Positions 1 through 8,796 are shown, numbered from the stretch's first letter. The stretch is DNA of 64,000 bases from Kibdelosporangium sp. MJ126-NF4 (GCF_000826545.1 NZ_CDME01000010.1:431019-495018); one strand, 5' to 3'. The notes: generated by a model from the letters alone, not told the origin. Program-made: numbers and translations.

Positions 1-695
1 GTCTTTGGCCGGTCGGCACGACTCTGCCGACGGAGCTCGAGTTGGCGCGCGAGTTCGATGTCAGTCGCCCGTCGGTGCGGGAGGCGCTGAGTGCTCTGCG
101 CTTCGCCGGGTACGTCGAACCGCGCCGCAGGCGTGGCACCGTGGTGACCAGCGCCTCGCCGGTGTCGAGTGGGCCACGGCATATCCGTGCCGCGCGTACT
201 TTCGGTGAGGTCGTGGATCTGTTGGAAGCGCGGCTTGTGCTGGAACCCGCCGTTGTGGCCTTTGCCGCGGCGGATCCCGATCCCGTGGCGCTCGATCTGG
301 CGCACGAGGCTGTCGGTGGGATGGAGTTGGTGACCGGGAGTGATGCCATCCCGGCCGACACCGACCACCGGCTGCACGCGGCGATCGCCGACGTGTGCCG
401 AAATCCCGAACTCCGTGCCGGGCTCACTTCGTTGCTGGAACGGGCATCTGGCCCGGTATGGCGGCGAACGCAGGCCACCGCGTGGGAAGGCGGCGCCCCT
501 CTGTCGCGCCGGTGGGCGCACGACCACAGGGAAGTTGTCGGCGCGCTGGAGCGTGGAGACGGCACTGCGGCGGCCGACGCGTCCCGGCGTCATCTGCTGT
601 CCGCTGTGGGCAATGCGGCCGACTGTCCCGAGATGCCACCGTCGCTGCGTCGGCGGCTGCTGGGGCTCCGGGAGCGGTTCGGACCGGCTGAGTGA
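1..695 (+). CDS. GntR/FadR-family transcriptional regulator (5' end outside window)
   Basis: The open frame runs from the first base, so the gene starts upstream. The visible part begins inside the winged helix-turn-helix, with the typical LPTELELAREFDVSRPSVRE recognition region followed by the wing (EPRRRRGTVV). The rest is all-helical and fits an FCD effector domain, including a late metal/ligand-type histidine (DHREVVGALERGD). An internal TTG at 42 is not a credible start because it would cut the HTH. The stop overlaps the next gene by 4 bases, so the regulator is probably co-transcribed with the exporter and PLP enzyme and may control them. The ligand is unknown. Confidence 0.9.
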   Translation, partial: LWPVGTTLPTELELAREFDVSRPSVREALSALRFAGYVEPRRRRGTVVTSASPVSSGPRHIRAARTFGEVVDLLEARLVLEPAVVAFAAADPDPVALDLAHEAVGGMELVTGSDAIPADTDHRLHAAIADVCRNPELRAGLTSLLERASGPVWRRTQATAWEGGAPLSRRWAHDHREVVGALERGDGTAAADASRRHLLSAVGNAADCPEMPPSLRRRLLGLRERFGPAE

Positions 696-1438
696 TCGCC
701 GTCGTCCTGCTCGCCCCTCCGGTCGGTCTCCTCATCGGAGCGATCGGTATCGGCGGCGTCCTTCTTCCTCCCGCCCTGACGTGGCTCGGCGGGCTCGACG
801 CGCACACCGCCGCCGGAACGAGCAGTTGGTGCTTTCTGTTCACGGGGCTGGTCGGCACGGCCATGTACGCACGGCAGCGGACAGTCGCGTGGCGGTTGGC
901 GGGCCTGCTCACCGTCGGCGCCGCGCCAGCCGCGGTGGGTGGCGCGGCTGTGAACGTGCTGCTTCCCGCGCAGTTCCTGCGAATGCTGCTGGCACTGCTG
1001 GTCCTCGGCGTGGGTGTGCACCAGATGTGGTTCCGTTCCGGGGCGTCCGGGGATCGCGTGGCCCTGCCCGCTTTCGGTACTGTGCTCGTCGGTGCCGTGG
1101 TGGGGTTCGGCTCCGCGCTGACCGGCACCGGCGGACCTGTGCTGCTCGTGCCCCTGCTGTTGGCACTCGGTGTCCAGCCGTTGACGACCATCGCGGTCGC
1201 CCAGGTGATCTCGCTGCCGCTCGTCGGATTCGCGGTACTCGGATACTCGGCGCACGGGTACGTCCACTTTGGACTTGGAAGTCTGCTCGGCGTGCTGGCC
1301 GGTGTCGGTGCGCTGGTCGGGTCCCGGCTGGTGCTCGGGCTCGCGAGGCAGCGTCTGCACCGTGTTGTCTCCGTCGCGATGGTGGCGTTCGGCGTTGTGC
1401 TGCTCGCCGGTGCTCTTGTCCCCGTTTTCCTGTCGTAG
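692..1438 (+). CDS. TauE/SafE (DUF81) family membrane exporter
   Basis: A 248-residue hydrophobic protein with about eight predicted membrane segments and the two-fold TauE/SafE pattern: glycine-rich first helix of each half, near residues 6-30 and 130-155 (GSALTGTGGPVLLVPLL). The GTG start sits in the GTGA overlap with the regulator, which implies translational coupling. Family members export small sulfur or organic anions such as sulfite or sulfoacetate. With a D-cysteine desulfhydrase-like enzyme directly downstream, a role in removing sulfur-containing anions is reasonable but inferred. The substrate cannot be read from sequence. Confidence 0.85.
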   Translation: MIAVVLLAPPVGLLIGAIGIGGVLLPPALTWLGGLDAHTAAGTSSWCFLFTGLVGTAMYARQRTVAWRLAGLLTVGAAPAAVGGAAVNVLLPAQFLRMLLALLVLGVGVHQMWFRSGASGDRVALPAFGTVLVGAVVGFGSALTGTGGPVLLVPLLLALGVQPLTTIAVAQVISLPLVGFAVLGYSAHGYVHFGLGSLLGVLAGVGALVGSRLVLGLARQRLHRVVSVAMVAFGVVLLAGALVPVFLS

Positions 1439-1445
1439 GAAGGAC

Positions 1446-2465
1446 ATGACCGTGGACCTCGAAGCTCGTTTGGCGCGATTCCCCCGCGAGCGCCTCGCGT
1501 TGACCCCAACCCCGTTGGACGTGCTGGAGAACCTCAGTGCGCGGTTAGGCACCCGGGTGTTGCTCAAACGCGACGACCTCACCGGACTGGCACTCGGCGG
1601 GGACAAACCGCGCAAGCTCGAATACGAACTCGCCGATGCCCGGCTTGCCCAGGCCGACACGGTCGTCACCTGCGGATCGATGCAGAGCAACCATGCCCGG
1701 CTCACCACGGCGGCTGCCCGCAGGCTCGGAATGGACTGCACGGTGGTGCTCAGCCGAGACGCCTACGCGGAGCTCCAAGGCAACCTGCTCACGGTGCGGA
1801 TCCTGGGTGGGGACGTGCGGGTGGTCGACGTCGAAGACCACTGGGACCTCGAACCGCACGCACAGGCGGTGTGCGACGAGCTCCGCGCGGCCGGGCGCAG
1901 GCCGCATTTCATCCCGGTGAGCGGTACCACCGCGCGCAGTTGTCTCGGTTACGTTCGGGCAGGCTTGGAACTCGCCGCACAACTGCGTGCGGCCGGGGAA
2001 ACGCCGGACGCGGTCTATCTGCCCTTCGGCACAGGCGGCATCCTGACCGCGCTCACGTTCGCCCTGCGGGACCAGGGCATCGACTGCCCGGTGATCGGCA
2101 TCAGCGTCAACGAGAACACCGCCGCGTGTCACGCGAACTTCCGCCGCTGGTGGCACGCCCTGGGCGAACTGCTGGGCGACACGGCGAAAGCGCCAGGCGA
2201 CATCGAGATCCACGACGAGTTCGTCGGCAGGGAGTACGGCGATCCGACCGAGGCGGGCCTTGACGCCATCCTGCTCGTCGCCCGGACCGAGGCGATCCTG
2301 CTCGATCCGGTGTACAGCGCGAAGACCTTCAGCGGATTCCTCGCACACCAGGCCGCGGGCCGCTGGGGCGCCACTGACCGCGTCGTCCTGCTGCACTCCG
2401 GTGGTGTACCAGCACTGTTCGCCTACCACGAGGCCCTGGCCGCGCACCTCGCCCAACGCGGCTGA
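1446..2465 (+). CDS. PLP-dependent D-cysteine desulfhydrase / ACC deaminase family enzyme
   Basis: A 339-residue fold-type II PLP enzyme. The start is the ATG at 1446 behind a GGAAGGAC ribosome site; a longer frame from 1269 would read through the exporter gene. The PLP lysine lies in GGDKPRKLEYELADA (about residues 48-62), followed by the SMQSNHARLTTAAA loop and the phosphate-binding FGTGGILTAL segment. Family members split D-cysteine to pyruvate, ammonia and sulfide, or deaminate 1-aminocyclopropane-1-carboxylate. The adjacent TauE-type exporter favours a sulfur substrate. Which activity it has is not resolved. Confidence 0.85.
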   Translation: MTVDLEARLARFPRERLALTPTPLDVLENLSARLGTRVLLKRDDLTGLALGGDKPRKLEYELADARLAQADTVVTCGSMQSNHARLTTAAARRLGMDCTVVLSRDAYAELQGNLLTVRILGGDVRVVDVEDHWDLEPHAQAVCDELRAAGRRPHFIPVSGTTARSCLGYVRAGLELAAQLRAAGETPDAVYLPFGTGGILTALTFALRDQGIDCPVIGISVNENTAACHANFRRWWHALGELLGDTAKAPGDIEIHDEFVGREYGDPTEAGLDAILLVARTEAILLDPVYSAKTFSGFLAHQAAGRWGATDRVVLLHSGGVPALFAYHEALAAHLAQRG

Positions 2466-2489
2466 CCTGAGAACCCTGCGGCCATCCGT

Positions 2490-2513
2490 GCAATATTGTG
2501 CTTGATTTATTGC
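2490..2513. promoter_or_regulatory. AT-rich inverted repeat upstream of the GH20 gene
   Basis: GCAATA at 2490-2495 is mirrored by TATTGC at 2508-2513, with an internal CAATATTG palindrome. It lies in the AT-rich 106-base gap before the hexosaminidase gene, where an operator or promoter is expected. No DasR-type site was seen. The function is a guess from position and symmetry. Confidence 0.35.
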
Positions 2514-2571
2514 GTTTCGCGTCAGATGTGAGCATCCTGCTGCAGGAGGGGACAACCTCTGGGAGCTGCGA

Positions 2572-4506
2572 ATGAATCGTTTCATAGCGGCAATCGCCGG
2601 ATTGCTCGTCCTGATCGGCCTCGTCCAGCCAGTACACGCCGAACCAGCAGGGGGTGGCGGCAATCCCGTCCCCGCAGTGGTTCCCGGCTTACGGGAGTGG
2701 ACGGGCGGACATGGCCACTGGTGGCTGACACCGGTCACCCGGATCGTGCTCGACTCGCCTGCGCTGAGACCGGTCGGCGAGCAGTTCGGCAGTGATCTGA
2801 CAGCGGTGACGGGACGGCGGGCCCGTGTCGTCACCGGATCGCCGCGGCCTGGGGACCTGGTGCTCAGCAGCACAGGCGGCAACTCCGAGCAGTACACGCT
2901 CGACATCGGCCACGTGCTGCGCGTACGCGGCGAGAGCACGGCTGGAGTCGTGCACGGTGCGCAGGTCGTGCTGCAGATGCTCGTTCTTGACCCGCGGCGG
3001 GCGCGGGTGCCGCAGGGACGGGCGAAGGACTGGCCGCAGTTCGCCGAGCGCGGCCAGATGATCGACGCGGGCCGCCGGTACTACCCGGTCCCGTATCTGG
3101 AAAGCCAGATCCGGCGAATGGCGTGGCTGCGGATGAACGTCCTGCACCTGCACCTGACGGACTGGAACGGCTTCCGGTTCCGCACCGAGAAGTTCCCCGG
3201 TCTCGCGTCGGCCGAGTCGTACTCCAAGGCGGAACTGCGGCACCTGCAGGACTACGCGCGCCGCTACGGCGTCACGATCGTGCCCGAGATCGACCTGCCC
3301 GCGCACGCCAACACGATCACCGCGTGGAAACCGTCGCTCGGCTTCGCCTGCCAGTCGATGCTCTTCCCACCGGGACAGGGCGACACCCGCCGGGGCTGGA
3401 ACCTGGACATCACCAAACCGGAGACCCGGCAGTTCGTCCGCGACCTGCTCGACGAGGTGATGGACGTCTTCGACACGCCGTACCTGCACATCGGCGGCGA
3501 CGAATGGCCGTACGACAACGAGAAGCGGGCCTGTCCCGAGCTGATGGCGTACGCCGCCGCGAAGGGCTATCCCGAGCCGGGTGACGTGTTCGTCGAGTTC
3601 ATCAACGAAGTGAACCAGCAGATCCGGGCGCGGGGCAGGAACACACGACTGTGGCAGTGGTGGGACTTCGGCGGCCAGCGCACCAGCATCTCGCCCAGCC
3701 GGGACATCATGATCGACGTGTGGCTCGGCGGGCCGGAAGGCAAAGCGGCGCAAGGATATCCGGTCACCGGCACCGAGGACGGCAAGCTGTACGTCACCCC
3801 GGGCTTCGGTACCGCGCCCGGCCAGTACGGTTTCATGCCCGCCGAGGACGTCTATCAGAACTACCCGTTCACGGTCCACCCGAACATCCACGGCTACAAG
3901 GTCTCCCGCTGGTCGGACCACGCCGAACAGCGACCGGTGTACTGGATGGACTTCTTCGCGCAACGGGCGTTGCAGGTGCTCGCCCAGCGAACCTGGGGCG
4001 GGCCGAAGCCGGACAAGGCAGCGGACTTCTACCGACGGGTGGACGCGCTGGGCGAGCCGCCGTCCCGCCTGACCGCGGTGCCCGCGCGGCTGGTCCGCGT
4101 CGACAGTGAGGAGCTGACGGCGGAGAACGGCGCGGGAGCCAATGCCTTCGACGCCGACCCGCGAACCCTCTGGCACAGCAAGTACACCGACGAGGTCCAG
4201 CCGCCGCCGCACGAGATCGACGCGGACCTGGGCGGGACTGTGCGGCTGGGTGGCGTGCGGTACTGGCCGAGACAGGACCACGGGGCGAACGGCCGGGTGT
4301 CCGACTACGAGATTCTGTCCAGTATGGACGGAAAGTCGTGGAGGCTCGCGGCCCGGGGCACCTTCGCCGACGAGCAACCGGCCCAGCTGGTGGAGTTCAC
4401 CCCGAGACCGGCCCGGTTCCTGCGGTTGCGCGCGCTGGGCGAGGTTGCGGGGCGGCCGTACACCAGCGTCGCGGAGATCACGCCGTTGCAGGTGGCGGAA
4501 CGCTGA
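2572..4506 (+). CDS. Secreted beta-N-acetylhexosaminidase, GH20, with C-terminal F5/8 type C domain
   Basis: A 644-residue exported enzyme that should release terminal GlcNAc/GalNAc from chitin fragments, glycans or cell-wall material. A signal peptide covers about residues 1-23 (hydrophobic core AAIAGLLVLIGLVQ, cleavage near VHA-EP). A GH20b-like domain spans about 30-150. The GH20 barrel starts at about 158 and carries the hallmark HIGGDE at 306-311, where Asp310-Glu311 form the catalytic pair for substrate-assisted hydrolysis. The last ~140 residues (from about 510) form a discoidin-like module likely to bind carbohydrate. A strong hairpin terminator follows. A second hexosaminidase of another family (GH84) lies at 49961. 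Confidence 0.93.
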   Translation: MNRFIAAIAGLLVLIGLVQPVHAEPAGGGGNPVPAVVPGLREWTGGHGHWWLTPVTRIVLDSPALRPVGEQFGSDLTAVTGRRARVVTGSPRPGDLVLSSTGGNSEQYTLDIGHVLRVRGESTAGVVHGAQVVLQMLVLDPRRARVPQGRAKDWPQFAERGQMIDAGRRYYPVPYLESQIRRMAWLRMNVLHLHLTDWNGFRFRTEKFPGLASAESYSKAELRHLQDYARRYGVTIVPEIDLPAHANTITAWKPSLGFACQSMLFPPGQGDTRRGWNLDITKPETRQFVRDLLDEVMDVFDTPYLHIGGDEWPYDNEKRACPELMAYAAAKGYPEPGDVFVEFINEVNQQIRARGRNTRLWQWWDFGGQRTSISPSRDIMIDVWLGGPEGKAAQGYPVTGTEDGKLYVTPGFGTAPGQYGFMPAEDVYQNYPFTVHPNIHGYKVSRWSDHAEQRPVYWMDFFAQRALQVLAQRTWGGPKPDKAADFYRRVDALGEPPSRLTAVPARLVRVDSEELTAENGAGANAFDADPRTLWHSKYTDEVQPPPHEIDADLGGTVRLGGVRYWPRQDHGANGRVSDYEILSSMDGKSWRLAARGTFADEQPAQLVEFTPRPARFLRLRALGEVAGRPYTSVAEITPLQVAER

Positions 4507-4515
4507 CGGTGTAGC

Positions 4516-4546
4516 TCGCGGCTGCCGGGCGTCCCGGCAGCCGCGA
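4516..4546 (+). terminator. Rho-independent-type hairpin after the GH20 gene
   Basis: Perfect 14-bp arms (TCGCGGCTGCCGGG at 4516-4529 and its complement at 4533-4546) around a CGT loop, 9 bases after the GH20 stop. There is no T-run, as is usual for high-GC actinomycete terminators. Confidence 0.8.
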
Positions 4547-4642
4547 ACTCGGGTGGCAACCGCGTCATCCATCGGGGTGATGGCGCGTGGGGACCGGCCG
4601 TCATTAGCGTCGACACCACCACCGGTCGATCGGGAGGTCGAG

Positions 4643-5602
4643 ATGGCTGCGTCCGCCTCGCTGCACATGCTCCGCACCCGGTTCGAGACCACGGACGTCG
4701 ACCACGCCATGGACGTGCTGAGCGGCGACTACTCCCAGCTCTCCGGCGCCCTGCGGGCCAACGGCACCCGGTCGCGGTGTGTGGTCACGGGCAGCGAGAT
4801 GGCCGGGTGTGCCATCCGGGAGATCCAGTTCAACTGGGATGGCCAGCTCGACGTCGAGCCGATCCCCGGGGTGTGCGTGGTCGAACTGCTCGACGGCGAG
4901 TACGAGACCGCCGCCGACCGGCACCGGATAGGGCTGCGACGGGATGTGCCCGTGATGTTCGGCTCCCGGGCGCATCACCAAGGCCGGATCGCCTGCCCGG
5001 TGACGCGTACGGTGCAGCTCGACGATGCCGTGCTCGCCGCAGCGGTCGGGCTGCCTCCTGGGGACATGCTGGTCTTCCGGTTCGCCGAGCCGATATCCCC
5101 GGCCTGGACGCGGTACTGGACGGCCACGCGTCGGCATGTCATGGAGGCGGTCCTGAACGACCCGGTGACCTCGGCCAGCGCGTTGTGCGTGTCGCAGGCG
5201 GTCCGGATGCTCGCCGTGGCGGCGGCGCAGGCCTTCCCGCACACGCGCACTGCCGTCGCCACGCACGGATCCGCAGGGGCGGGGAGTTTCCGCCGCGCTG
5301 TGGCGTTCATCGACGACCGCGCCTGCGAGCCCATCACCATGGCCGACATCGCCACGGCGGCGCGAGCCAGCGCGGACGACGTACGGGCGGCGTTCCGCCG
5401 TCACCTGGACACCACGCCGATGCGTTACCTGCGCCGGGTCAGGCTCACTGGTACGCACAAGGACTTGCGCGCCGCCACGCTCGGCGGTGACGTCACGGTG
5501 GACGTGATCGCGGCGCGCTGGGGATTCACCCACCTGGCGGGGTTCACCGAGTACTACCGCGAACAGTACGGCTGCCTGCCGAGCGAGACCCTCCGTTCCT
5601 GA
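4643..5602 (+). CDS. AraC-family transcriptional regulator
   Basis: A 319-residue protein. The start is ATG 4643 with GGGAGGTCGAG just upstream; the frame extends further back only as antisense-like sequence. The C-terminal ~100 residues form the two-HTH AraC DNA-binding domain: first HTH near MADIATAARASADDVRAAF, linker TPMRYLRRVRL, second HTH near VIAARWGFTHLAGFTEYYRE. The N-terminal ~200 residues resemble the ligand-binding cupin-like region of this family but are poorly conserved. The ABC ATPase gene begins 26 bases downstream on the same strand, so the two probably form one transcript and the regulator may respond to the transported solute. Confidence 0.88.
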   Translation: MAASASLHMLRTRFETTDVDHAMDVLSGDYSQLSGALRANGTRSRCVVTGSEMAGCAIREIQFNWDGQLDVEPIPGVCVVELLDGEYETAADRHRIGLRRDVPVMFGSRAHHQGRIACPVTRTVQLDDAVLAAAVGLPPGDMLVFRFAEPISPAWTRYWTATRRHVMEAVLNDPVTSASALCVSQAVRMLAVAAAQAFPHTRTAVATHGSAGAGSFRRAVAFIDDRACEPITMADIATAARASADDVRAAFRRHLDTTPMRYLRRVRLTGTHKDLRAATLGGDVTVDVIAARWGFTHLAGFTEYYREQYGCLPSETLRS

Positions 5603-5628
5603 CCGCCGCGCTTTCCTATGCTGGACGG

Positions 5629-6369
5629 GTGGCTGCCGAGCTGTGTGATCTGACCGTCCACGTCGACACAGGACGGTGGAGCGAGACGGTGCTGGACGCG
5701 GTGAACCTCGCTGTGCCGGACGGCCGGATTACCGCTCTCCTCGGCGAATCCGGGTGCGGCAAGTCCATGATTGCCGCCGCGTTGACCGGTCGGCTGCCCA
5801 AGGTGGCTCACACCACGGGAGACGTGCGCGTCAACGGAACGCGCGGTCAGGACGAACGACAGTGGCGGCAGCTGCGCGGTCGAACCGTCGGCCTGGTTCC
5901 ACAAGCAGGAGTAACCGCTTTCACCGAGACGGACACCGTCGGCGAACAGCTGCGTGAACTGGAACGTCGTCACGGTCGATGGACTATCGACCGTGCGTGC
6001 GCCGCGGCCTGCTATCCGGTCGACGCGTTCGATCTGTACCCACACCAGCACTCCGGCGGACAGATTCAGCGGGCCGCGCTCGCCGCCGCACTGCTCCCCG
6101 CGCCCGACGTGCTCATCGCCGACGAGCCCACCGCCTCACTGGACACCGGCCTCGCGTATCAGGTGTGGCGCACCTTGCGCGGGTACGCCGACACCGGCGC
6201 CGCTGTCCTCGCCATCACGCAGGACGTGTCCCTGCTGGCCACGCTCGGCGTGGCCGACCGGATGGTGTTCATGCGCGACGGCCGGATCGCCGTCGAGGGC
6301 TCCGCGAGCGAAATCCGTTCCCTCACCGACCCCTATGTGCAGGGCTTCTTTCTGGAGATCGGTCACTGA
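5629..6369 (+). CDS. Orphan ABC transporter ATP-binding protein, oligopeptide/nickel (DppD-like) type
   Basis: A 246-residue nucleotide-binding subunit from GTG 5629. The Walker A motif is GESGCGKSM (typical of Dpp/Opp ATPases), signature HSGGQIQRAAL, Walker B VLIADEPTASLD. The switch histidine normally found in I-T-H-D is replaced by glutamine (AITQDVSLLA), which could weaken ATP hydrolysis. No permease, second ATPase or binding protein is adjacent, so it either serves a transporter encoded elsewhere or is a remnant. Its 3' end overlaps the convergent citrate synthase-like gene by 7 bases. The product family is certain; its activity is less so. Confidence 0.85.
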   Translation: MAAELCDLTVHVDTGRWSETVLDAVNLAVPDGRITALLGESGCGKSMIAAALTGRLPKVAHTTGDVRVNGTRGQDERQWRQLRGRTVGLVPQAGVTAFTETDTVGEQLRELERRHGRWTIDRACAAACYPVDAFDLYPHQHSGGQIQRAALAAALLPAPDVLIADEPTASLDTGLAYQVWRTLRGYADTGAAVLAITQDVSLLATLGVADRMVFMRDGRIAVEGSASEIRSLTDPYVQGFFLEIGH

Positions 6370-7562
6370 GGGCGGCTGCCGACGTACACACCGGATGGCC
6401 GCAGCCGGAGGCCGGGCTCGCGGTACTCCTCCAGCGCGTGCGCTGTCCAGCCGACCATCCGCGCGATCGCGAAGATGGCCTCACCGGCGTCCTTGCGCAT
6501 GTCGAAGGCGTGCATCACGGCGGCGAGCGCCAGGTCCACGTTGGGGAAACCGCCGCGTCCACGGCGAAGCCCGGCCGTCACAGTGTCCACTGTGGTCACC
6601 ACGTGCCCGGCGGCGGGGATGTCGCGCAGCAGGGCCAGCAGCAGGTCGGCGCGGGGGTCACGGTCGCGGTAGACGAGGTGGCCGAAGCCCGGTACGCCAC
6701 CGCCGGTGCGCAACCGCTCGGACAGCGCGCCCACCGGATCGGCCATCGCCTCGGTCAGGAACCGGTACGCCAGGGTGCTCGCGGCGCCGTGGTAGTGGCC
6801 GTCGACCGCGCCAAGCCCGGCGGAGATCACCGCGTACAGATGGGAATGGGCGCTCGCGGCCACTCGTACCGCCATGGTGGACAGCGCGAGATCGTGATCG
6901 GCCAACAGGACCAATGCGGTGTCCAGCAGTCTCGGATGGGGCTCGGCGGCGCTCAGCGCGGGCCACAGCCGGGCGGCGATGCCCTCGCTGTCCGCTGAAC
7001 CGGTGGCGTCGACCAGGACACCGATCAACGCCCGCGCGGCCGGGACGACCGCCTCGGCGGACAGGTCGAACCGCATCGGATCGGCGCAGCCGAGCGCTGT
7101 GACCGCGATCCGGAACCGGTCGGTCAGCCGGGCGGCCGGTGGCAGCACGGCGATCGCCGACTTGGCCAGGTCGACCACGGAGGTGGGCGCGGGGAACGGC
7201 TGTCCGTCGCCGAGTTCACCGGTCCACAGCAGATCGGCCACCGACTCGACGGTGACCCGGGTGGCCAGGTCCGTCACCCGGTGGCCCCGGTAGTACAGCT
7301 CGTCGTCCTCCAACAGAGTCAGGCCGGTGCGGATGCCCGCCAGCGGGCTCCCAGGCGGACCCGCAGTGCGGCGGGCGTCCCGGCCCCGTCCGGCGAGGCG
7401 GTCCACGTCCTCCTGCCGGAACACGCTGCCCCGCCGACCAGGTGCGCGGGTGCTCGTGAGCTGGCCACGGCTGACGTAGGCGTACACGGTTTCGGGCTTC
7501 ACGCCCAACTGGCGGGCGACCTCGGCCGTGCTGAGGTAACTCTCGTCACTCGCGTGCGCCAT
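6363..7562 (-). CDS. Citrate synthase-family protein with N-terminal helix-turn-helix
   Basis: A 399-residue protein, start ATG 7562 preceded by GGGAAAGG. Residues about 8-55 form a MerR/excisionase-type HTH (YLSTAEVARQLGVKPETVYA). Residues ~75-399 form a citrate synthase fold that keeps the catalytic set: His in DGHYHGAAS, His in GFGHLVYRDRDPRA and Asp in PNVDLALAA. The combination suggests a DNA-binding, metabolite-sensing citrate synthase or an enzyme that regulates its own locus. It is divergent from a second citrate synthase gene across 91 bases that hold repeated TCAA-NN-TTGA palindromes. Whether the HTH binds those sites is inference. Confidence 0.85.
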   Translation of the reverse strand: MAHASDESYLSTAEVARQLGVKPETVYAYVSRGQLTSTRAPGRRGSVFRQEDVDRLAGRGRDARRTAGPPGSPLAGIRTGLTLLEDDELYYRGHRVTDLATRVTVESVADLLWTGELGDGQPFPAPTSVVDLAKSAIAVLPPAARLTDRFRIAVTALGCADPMRFDLSAEAVVPAARALIGVLVDATGSADSEGIAARLWPALSAAEPHPRLLDTALVLLADHDLALSTMAVRVAASAHSHLYAVISAGLGAVDGHYHGAASTLAYRFLTEAMADPVGALSERLRTGGGVPGFGHLVYRDRDPRADLLLALLRDIPAAGHVVTTVDTVTAGLRRGRGGFPNVDLALAAVMHAFDMRKDAGEAIFAIARMVGWTAHALEEYREPGLRLRPSGVYVGSRPQ

Positions 7563-7576
7563 GACCTGCGCCTTTC

Positions 7577-7617
7577 CCATCAATATTGACTGAATCAACA
7601 TTGACAATACTTGATGG
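7577..7617. promoter_or_regulatory. Repeated palindromic operator between the two citrate synthase genes
   Basis: In an AT-rich stretch, TCAATATTGA (7580-7589, perfect palindrome) and TCAACATTGA (7595-7604) sit 15 bp apart centre to centre. A related CAATACTTGA follows at 7605-7614. The outer ends also form an inverted repeat: CCATCAATATTG at 7577-7588 against CAATACTTGATGG at 7605-7617, with one extra base. This is the natural target for the HTH of the 6363-7562 protein and would control both divergent genes. The first site overlaps the region just before the minus-strand start. Confidence 0.65.
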
Positions 7618-7653
7618 ACGAGTCGACAGTGACGGGAGATGAAGGAGGTAGGC

Positions 7654-8796
7654 ATGACAGTCAGTGCGGACGGTCTGATCGACGCCCCGCCAGGCCTGCG
7701 CAACGTGGTGGTGACCGACACCGAGATCGGTGACGTCCGCGGCCACGAGGGCTTCTACCACTACCGGGAGTACTCCGCGATCGACCTGGCGACCACGCGG
7801 TCGTTCGAGGAGGTGTGGTTCCTGTTCATGGCGGGACGGCTGCCGGACGCCGCCGAGCTTGCCCGGTTCACCGACGAGGTCACCGCGCTGCGCGCGCTGC
7901 CCGACGAACTGCGCCCGATCCTGCCCGCCATCGCGGCGGCGGGGGACAGGTTCAACCCGTTGGCGGGCTTGCGAACCGCGTTGTCGCTGCTCGCCGCCGA
8001 GCGTGGGTTGCCTCCGGTGTGGGACGTCGACACCGAGCGTCGCCGCGCGGACGCGCTGCTGGTGTGCGCGGTGACGCCGACGATTCTCGCGGCCCTGCAC
8101 CGATTGCGGGCCGGGCTCGACCCGATCGAGCCCCGCGCCGACCTGTCGGCCGCCGCCAACTGGCTGCACCTGATCACCGGCGACGAGCCCGATCCGGCCG
8201 CGGTCGCCGCAGTGCAGCCGTATCTGATCTCCACGATCGACCACGGCTTCAACGCGTCCACGTTCACCGCCCGCGTGGTCGCGTCCGCCGGTGCCGACGT
8301 GGTGTCCGCGATCGCCGCGGCGATCGGCACGTTCTCCGGGCCGCTGCACGGCGGCGCGCCGGATCGCGCGCTGGACACCCTCGACGAGATCGGCACGCCG
8401 GACCGGATCGACGACTGGATCCGGGCCAAGGTGCTGGCAGGCGGGAAGATCATGGGCTTCGGCCACGCCGTGTACCGCACCGAGGACCCGAGGGCGCGGA
8501 TGCTGCGGCAGATCGCCGTCGGACTCGGCGGCGACCTCGTCGACTTCGCCACCGCCGTGGAGCGCCGGGTCGTTGAGCTGCTGGCCGACCTCAAACCCGG
8601 CCGTGACCTGCACACGAACGTCGAGTTCTACGCGGGCGTGGTGATGGAGCTGTGCGGCATCCCGCGTGCCATGTTCACCCCGACGTTCGCGGTCAGCCGG
8701 GTAATCGGCTGGTGTGCCAACGTGTTGGAACAGGCGGACGGCGGGAAGCTGATCCGGCCCGCTGCCCGCTACGTCGGCATACCGCCCGTCGTCTGA
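7654..8796 (+). CDS. Citrate synthase / 2-methylcitrate synthase family enzyme
   Basis: A 380-residue enzyme, start ATG 7654 behind GAAGGAGG (7641-7648). It condenses acetyl-CoA or propionyl-CoA with oxaloacetate. The catalytic residues are in place: His in SGPLHGGAPD (~residue 231), His in GFGHAVYRTEDPRA (~269) and Asp/Glu region NVEFYAGVV, where the usual Asp is Glu (N-V-E-F-Y). That change is uncommon and could shift activity. It has no HTH, unlike its divergent paralogue. The two probably act together, perhaps in propionate or acetate use, but no prpB or prpD genes are nearby. Confidence 0.87.
   Translation: MTVSADGLIDAPPGLRNVVVTDTEIGDVRGHEGFYHYREYSAIDLATTRSFEEVWFLFMAGRLPDAAELARFTDEVTALRALPDELRPILPAIAAAGDRFNPLAGLRTALSLLAAERGLPPVWDVDTERRRADALLVCAVTPTILAALHRLRAGLDPIEPRADLSAAANWLHLITGDEPDPAAVAAVQPYLISTIDHGFNASTFTARVVASAGADVVSAIAAAIGTFSGPLHGGAPDRALDTLDEIGTPDRIDDWIRAKVLAGGKIMGFGHAVYRTEDPRARMLRQIAVGLGGDLVDFATAVERRVVELLADLKPGRDLHTNVEFYAGVVMELCGIPRAMFTPTFAVSRVIGWCANVLEQADGGKLIRPAARYVGIPPVV

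Noticed and set aside
2466..2571. Search for DasR sites before the hexosaminidase genes (also at 49842-49960)
   Set aside because: No ACTGGTCTAGACCAGT-like sequence is visible in either gap.
4564..4590. Weak inverted repeat (ATCCATCGGGGTGAT) before the AraC gene
   Set aside because: The symmetry is short and imperfect, with nothing else to support an operator.
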